Below, piece by piece: positions 3,676 to 7,151 of a stretch of DNA of 7,151 bases. The stretch is taken from the NCBI GenBank assembly GCA_903861235.1, contig CAIOTP010000369.1, positions 1-7,151 of the forward strand, in the 5' to 3' direction. Position numbers and translations under genes: made by a program. Position 1 is the first letter of the stretch. Each line of letters opens with the position of its first letter. Source of the DNA: an uncultured bacterium. GTDB taxonomy: Bacteria; Planctomycetota; Phycisphaerae; Phycisphaerales; SM1A02. The notes beneath the pieces are model-generated. The model did no database searches. It saw only the letters and a program-made list of their open reading frames with translations, and had not been told where the DNA came from.

Positions 3676-5628
3676 ATGTCGAGCAGGATCTCCGCTGGCA
3701 CGAAGGCTCCACCGTCCGTCGAGCGATTGGTGGCGAACCTGACAGCGCTCGGCGGTGCCCCCACCGTGGTCGGCATCCAGCGGGTTCTTCAGCAGTCGGA
3801 GCTGGAAGTGGCGGATCTGGCCGATTTCGTCCAGACGGATCCGCGTCGGTACCACAGAAGCCGTGTCGCCTGGACCCCGGCGTTCGAAGTGCTGGTCATG
3901 ACGTGGCTCCCCGGCCAGTGCAGCCCGCCACACGACCACGGCGGCTCCATCTGCGCCATGCGTGTGATCCGCGGCACGGCTCTGGAACGGACCTATCAAG
4001 TCGCGGAGGATGGCCTGGCCGACGCATGCATGGAGGAGCGGATCCCTGCAGGCCGGACCGTGGCAGGCGACGACGCGGGCGTGCACAGCGTGCACAATCT
4101 CGACGCCGATGGTCCGCCCCTGGTCACGCTGCATGTGTACGCCCCGCCCCTTCGCGACTACCGCCGATTTGTTCCTCGCCCCCAGCGGTCAGGCCCGGGA
4201 GTCCGGATGATCAGGGAGTCGCCGAGCCGCTCGGTCTGCATCATCGGAGGCGGATTCAGCGGCGTGGCCACGGCGGTGCAACTGCTGCAGGCGCCCGCAG
4301 GCCAGGAACGCCTGACCGTGCACCTGATCGAGCGCCGTGGCACGCTGGGCGAGGGCCCCGCGTACGGCACGCGCGAGCTCGAGCACCTGCTGAACGTGCC
4401 CGCCCGCAACATGAGCCTGCTCGCCCAGGATCCCGGCCACTTCCTTCGCTGGCTGCAGGCCGTCGATCCCGGCACGGGTCCCACCACCTTCGCGCCTCGG
4501 CAGCGATTCGGCGAGTATCTGCGGGAGACCCTGGAAGCCTCGATCCACACGGCCAAGGACAGGGCTGACGTGCATCTGCATCTGGACGAGGCTCGCCGCG
4601 TGATCCGACGCTCCGGAGGGGGTTGGCTGGTGCACCTGGCCCGGGGAGCGTCGGTGGAATGCGAGCATCTGATCGTCGCGGCCGGCCACCGACCTCCGGG
4701 CGATCCCTTCGCCGGCCGCTGGCAGGGACCGCGCCGAAGGTGGATCGCCGACCCGTGGCGGCCCCACGTGGTGACCGACATCGCCCCCGACGAACCCGTG
4801 GTGATCGTGGGCAGCGGCCTGACCGCCGTCGACATGCTGCTCAGCCTCACGGGTGATCAGGCACCGCGCCGCCGTGCACCCATCTGCATGCTCACGCGCA
4901 CCGGGCTCCTGCCCCGCGTGCACACCGATCCTCCCGCGCCCGCGGCGGACCTGGCCGCGGCGATCGCACCCCTGCTGGCCGCTCCGGAGCTTCGAATCCG
5001 AGACCTGCTTCGGTGGCTTCGCCCGCAGCTTCGCCAGGCCGTCGACTGGCGGGGCGTGATCGACGGCCTTCGGCCCCACACCACCGCGCTCTGGCAGCGG
5101 CTGCCTCTGGCGGAGCGGCGACGCTTCCTTCGGCATCTCCAGGGCCTTTGGGAGGTGCACCGCCACCGGACCGCCGCATCGGTGGGGGCTCACGTGCAGC
5201 GCGCAAGAGATGAAGGACTGCTGCAGGTGGTGCGCTGTCGCATCGACGGAGCCACGGCCTCGGACGAGGCGGTGAGCCTGCGCGTGCAAGCCTGGCGAAG
5301 GGGCCAGCCCGCGCAGCACCGCGAGTTCGAGGCCGCCTGGGTGATCAACTGCACCGGCCCCGCCTCGGCCGCCCAGCGCGGCGACGCCGATCCCGCCATC
5401 GCGTCGCTGATCGAAGCTGGACTGGCGACTCCCGATCCTCTGGGCCTGGGACTGGAAACCACCCCCGACGGGAAGGCCCTGGATCACGAAGGACGCCCCG
5501 TGGCCGACCTTGGGGTGGTGGGCACCCTCCGAAAACCGGGCCTGTGGGAGAGCACCGCGGTGCCCGAACTGAGGGAACAGGCCCGTCAGGTGGCTCTGGG
5601 GGCCCTCCGGCGGCCCCTGGCTCGCTAA
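3676..5628 (+). CDS. Fusion of a cysteine (thiol) dioxygenase with a YdhS/COG4529-type FAD/NAD(P)-binding oxidoreductase
   Basis: One uninterrupted frame gives 650 residues. Residues about 15-165 are a cysteine dioxygenase cupin (PF05995), which oxidises cysteine thiol to sulfinate with iron and O2. It shows Tyr59-His-Arg61 (substrate carboxylate arginine), Trp77, iron ligands His86 and His88 (PPHDHGGSIC), Cys93, His137 (GVHSV) and Thr151-x-His153-x-Tyr155, which matches the Ser-His-Tyr triad of rat enzyme. After a 20-residue linker, about 187-645 is a PF13454 flavoprotein: the first dinucleotide fold with GGGFSG (191-196), LLNVPARNMSLLAQDP, then VIVGSGLTAVDMLLSL (377-392), RTGLLP, DWRGVIDGLRP, LPLAERRRFLRHL, VINCTGP and a C-terminal PDPLGLGLE/LWESTAVPELREQA block. 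No membrane segment is present. The flavin half has no known substrate. An in-frame GTG at 3661 would add five residues; the ATG is preferred on promoter spacing. An internal ATG at 4207 sits at the domain junction. Domain calls are firm; joint function is inference. Confidence 0.9.
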   Translation: MSSRISAGTKAPPSVERLVANLTALGGAPTVVGIQRVLQQSELEVADLADFVQTDPRRYHRSRVAWTPAFEVLVMTWLPGQCSPPHDHGGSICAMRVIRGTALERTYQVAEDGLADACMEERIPAGRTVAGDDAGVHSVHNLDADGPPLVTLHVYAPPLRDYRRFVPRPQRSGPGVRMIRESPSRSVCIIGGGFSGVATAVQLLQAPAGQERLTVHLIERRGTLGEGPAYGTRELEHLLNVPARNMSLLAQDPGHFLRWLQAVDPGTGPTTFAPRQRFGEYLRETLEASIHTAKDRADVHLHLDEARRVIRRSGGGWLVHLARGASVECEHLIVAAGHRPPGDPFAGRWQGPRRRWIADPWRPHVVTDIAPDEPVVIVGSGLTAVDMLLSLTGDQAPRRRAPICMLTRTGLLPRVHTDPPAPAADLAAAIAPLLAAPELRIRDLLRWLRPQLRQAVDWRGVIDGLRPHTTALWQRLPLAERRRFLRHLQGLWEVHRHRTAASVGAHVQRARDEGLLQVVRCRIDGATASDEAVSLRVQAWRRGQPAQHREFEAAWVINCTGPASAAQRGDADPAIASLIEAGLATPDPLGLGLETTPDGKALDHEGRPVADLGVVGTLRKPGLWESTAVPELREQARQVALGALRRPLAR

Positions 5629-5632
5629 ATCA

Positions 5633-5640
5633 CCCCCCCC
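5633..5640 (+). repeat. C8 homopolymer just after the fusion gene
   Basis: Eight consecutive C residues start 5 nt after the TAA stop at 5626-5628. The tract is non-coding. A second C8 tract lies inside the kinase gene at 6517-6524. Confidence 0.6.
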
Positions 5641-5679
5641 GGCGCTGGACGGCACGACCCGGAAATCGAGACTGAAGCA

Positions 5680-5709
5680 GCCCCCTTCGCGGTCCGATGA
5701 GGAGGGGGC
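5680..5709 (+). terminator. Hairpin between the fusion gene and the kinase gene
   Basis: The left arm 5680-5688 and right arm 5701-5709 form 9 pairs, eight Watson-Crick and one U-G, closing a 12-nt loop. It lies about 50 nt after the fusion-gene stop and 19 nt before the kinase ATG. No U-tract follows on either strand. The GGAGGGGG in the right arm is too far from the ATG (20 nt) to act as a normal ribosome binding site. It may end the upstream transcript or shape the kinase leader. Confidence 0.35.
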
Positions 5710-5728
5710 AGGTTCTGCACCGCTGCCC

Positions 5729-7151
5729 ATGATGCCCACCACCGCCGCATCCTCGAGCGATGTTCCCACCTCCGCACCGAGCGTGGCCGAACCGTGCGCG
5801 CCGTCGATGCCCGTGGAGCGGCTGGGCTCCGGGGCTCGGCTGGGCGCGTTCACCATCGTCAGGCTGATCGGCATGGGCGGCATGGGCTGCGTGTACGAGG
5901 CGCGTCAGGACAGCCTGAAGCGCACGGTGGCCGTGAAGGTCATGGGCCGCCGCAGCGAATCCGCCCGGCGCCGCTTCGAGTTCGAGGCCAAGCTGCTCGG
6001 CAGCCTGCGACATCCGGGCATCGCCCAGATCTTCGAGGTGGGCGTGTGGGAGGGCGGCGGTGGCGTGCCCTGGTTCGCCATGGAGTACATCCCCAACGCC
6101 AAGCCGATCACCGAGTACGCCGCGCCGCTGCGCGTGCGCGAGCGGCTGGAGCTCTTTCGACAGGTCTGCCTGGCCGTGGCCCACGGACATCAGCGTGGCG
6201 TGATCCACCGGGACCTCAAGCCAGGCAACATCCTGGTGGACGGCTCGGGCCACGCCCGCGTGATCGACTTTGGCGTGGCCCGCAGCACCGACAGCGACCT
6301 GGCGGTCACCACCCTGCGCACCGACGTGGGCCAGCTGGTGGGCACGGTGCAGTACATGAGCCCTGAGCAGTTCGACGCCGATCCGCACGATCTGGACATC
6401 CGCAGCGACGTCTATGCCCTGGGCGTGATCCTGTACGAACTGCTGGCCGAGCGTCCTCCCTACGACCTCCGACGGACCTCCGTCCACGAATCGGCCAGGA
6501 TCGTGCGTGAGGAGGACCCCCCCCGCCTGTCCTCCGGCGGCCGCTCGCTGCCGCACGACCTGGACCTCGTCGTGCGCAAGGCCATGGCCAAGGAACGGAG
6601 CCACCGGTACGGCAGCGCCACGGATCTGGCGGCCGACATCGATCGATTCCTGGCGGGTCGCGCCGTGTCGGCGCGGGAGCCGGGCGTCTGGGAGACCCTG
6701 CGGTGGGCTGCGTCGCGACATCGGGCACTCGCCGGCGCCGTGACCGCCGCGGTGGTCGTGCTGCTGGGCTCGCTGGCCGGCATGTTCCACCTTCGCCAGA
6801 TGTCCATCCGTGCCGAGCACGCGGCCGAGGCGGCCCGAACCGAGGCCGAGGCCAACCTGGACGAAGCCACCGACCGCGGTCGTCGGGCCGAGAGCGCGCT
6901 GGCCCGCCTGCAGCCGGAGATGCATGTGAGCGGTGTGCGGCACGCGCTGGGCGCGCTCGCCGAGGGCCGTCTGGAGACGGCCGAGCAGGAGTTCCAGTCC
7001 TTGCTGTCGATCGATCCACCCGAGTTCGCCGATCGTGTGGAGCGGCGGTGCCTGCAGCGGGTTCTCCATCCGGAGCAGCTGGCCCTGACCGTGGGCACGG
7101 GCGCCACGCAGGCCGTGGTGGCGGATCGCGAGGGCCGCCTGCTGGCGGCGC
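5729..7151 (+). CDS. Transmembrane serine/threonine protein kinase (3' end outside window)
   Basis: The frame stays open to the window edge, giving 474 residues. Residues 1-38 are a Pro/Ala/Ser-rich leader. The Hanks-type kinase domain is about 41-310: glycine loop GMGGMGCV (48-55), ATP lysine Lys70 in VAVKV, hinge MEYIPNAKPITEYA, catalytic HRDLKPGN (160-167), DFG (180-182), activation segment VGQLVGTVQYMSPEQ with Ser211-Pro-Glu, and RSDVYALGVILYELL. All catalytic residues are present. The RD motif implies control by activation-loop phosphorylation. A single membrane helix follows at about 334-355, then a charged coiled coil (about 356-395), a TPR-like helix pair (GALAEGRLETAEQEF...LLSIDP), and AVVADREGRLLAA, which looks like the first strand of a WD40/propeller repeat. 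This order, with the kinase in the cytoplasm and a sensor or scaffold C-terminal to the helix, is common in planctomycetes. The ATG at 5729 is the first of a tandem ATGATG; Met27 is an alternative. No good ribosome binding site is visible. Confidence 0.93.
   Translation, partial: MMPTTAASSSDVPTSAPSVAEPCAPSMPVERLGSGARLGAFTIVRLIGMGGMGCVYEARQDSLKRTVAVKVMGRRSESARRRFEFEAKLLGSLRHPGIAQIFEVGVWEGGGGVPWFAMEYIPNAKPITEYAAPLRVRERLELFRQVCLAVAHGHQRGVIHRDLKPGNILVDGSGHARVIDFGVARSTDSDLAVTTLRTDVGQLVGTVQYMSPEQFDADPHDLDIRSDVYALGVILYELLAERPPYDLRRTSVHESARIVREEDPPRLSSGGRSLPHDLDLVVRKAMAKERSHRYGSATDLAADIDRFLAGRAVSAREPGVWETLRWAASRHRALAGAVTAAVVVLLGSLAGMFHLRQMSIRAEHAAEAARTEAEANLDEATDRGRRAESALARLQPEMHVSGVRHALGALAEGRLETAEQEFQSLLSIDPPEFADRVERRCLQRVLHPEQLALTVGTGATQAVVADREGRLLAA
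6517..6524 (+). repeat. C8 homopolymer inside the kinase coding region
   Basis: Eight C residues span the end of Asp263, both prolines and the first base of Arg266 in the EEDPPRL segment of the kinase domain. A gain or loss of one base would shift the frame and remove the end of the kinase domain, the membrane helix and everything after it. Confidence 0.6.

Noticed and set aside
4189..5883. 564-codon minus-strand open frame opposite the fusion gene
   Set aside because: It is a complement-frame shadow of a gene with continuous, well-conserved flavoprotein motifs.
5630..7069. 479-codon minus-strand open frame at the right end
   Set aside because: It mirrors the kinase, which has every catalytic motif in the plus frame; the minus product is His/Gly/Arg-rich with no domain.
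1..7151. CRISPR arrays, insertion sequences, tRNA or rRNA genes
   Set aside because: No regularly spaced repeats, transposase motifs, terminal inverted repeats or tRNA-like cloverleaf/CCA ends were seen on either strand.

Overview
The window is GC-rich (roughly two thirds G+C by eye) and gene-dense. The best match is a chromosome of a planctomycete, probably from the Phycisphaerae side. The evidence is a large Hanks-type serine/threonine kinase of the membrane-anchored planctomycete kind, a secreted double-DUF1080 protein, loose or absent Shine-Dalgarno sequences at several starts, and otherwise ordinary housekeeping genes. The lineage is an inference from gene content; there is no rRNA marker here.

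Layout. Bases 1-288 are the 3' end of rplS (ribosomal protein L19) with a lysine- and alanine-rich tail. A 15-bp stem hairpin (295-332) separates it from queD (347-706), the 6-carboxytetrahydropterin synthase of the queuosine/7-deazaguanine pathway. Tail to tail with queD, overlapping it by 13 bp, is a minus-strand gene for an exported protein with two DUF1080 (3-keto-disaccharide hydrolase-like) domains (694-2034). Diverging from that gene across only 38 bp is a short TIM-barrel-like protein (2073-2771) that resembles sugar phosphate isomerases/epimerases but seems to have lost the metal ligands. Then come a stand-alone HNH endonuclease family protein with its own promoter and a good ribosome binding site (2885-3514), an unusually AT-rich 160-bp regulatory gap, and a 650-residue fusion of a thiol (cysteine) dioxygenase to a YdhS/COG4529-type FAD/NAD(P)-binding oxidoreductase (3676-5628). 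The window ends inside a transmembrane Ser/Thr protein kinase (5729 to beyond 7151).

The most interesting element is the fusion gene. Its N-terminal half keeps the three iron-binding histidines, the substrate-binding arginine and the Cys/Tyr pair that forms the thioether cofactor in animal cysteine dioxygenase. It is joined in frame to a complete two-dinucleotide-fold flavoprotein, which suggests a two-step sulfur oxidation on one polypeptide. Its promoter region is the only AT-rich stretch in the window and holds an 18-bp near-perfect palindrome plus a consensus-like promoter placed so that transcription would begin at the ATG. The same -10-to-start spacing (6-7 nt) recurs at two other genes, so leaderless transcription may be common here. 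The remaining genes do not form an obvious single operon or pathway.
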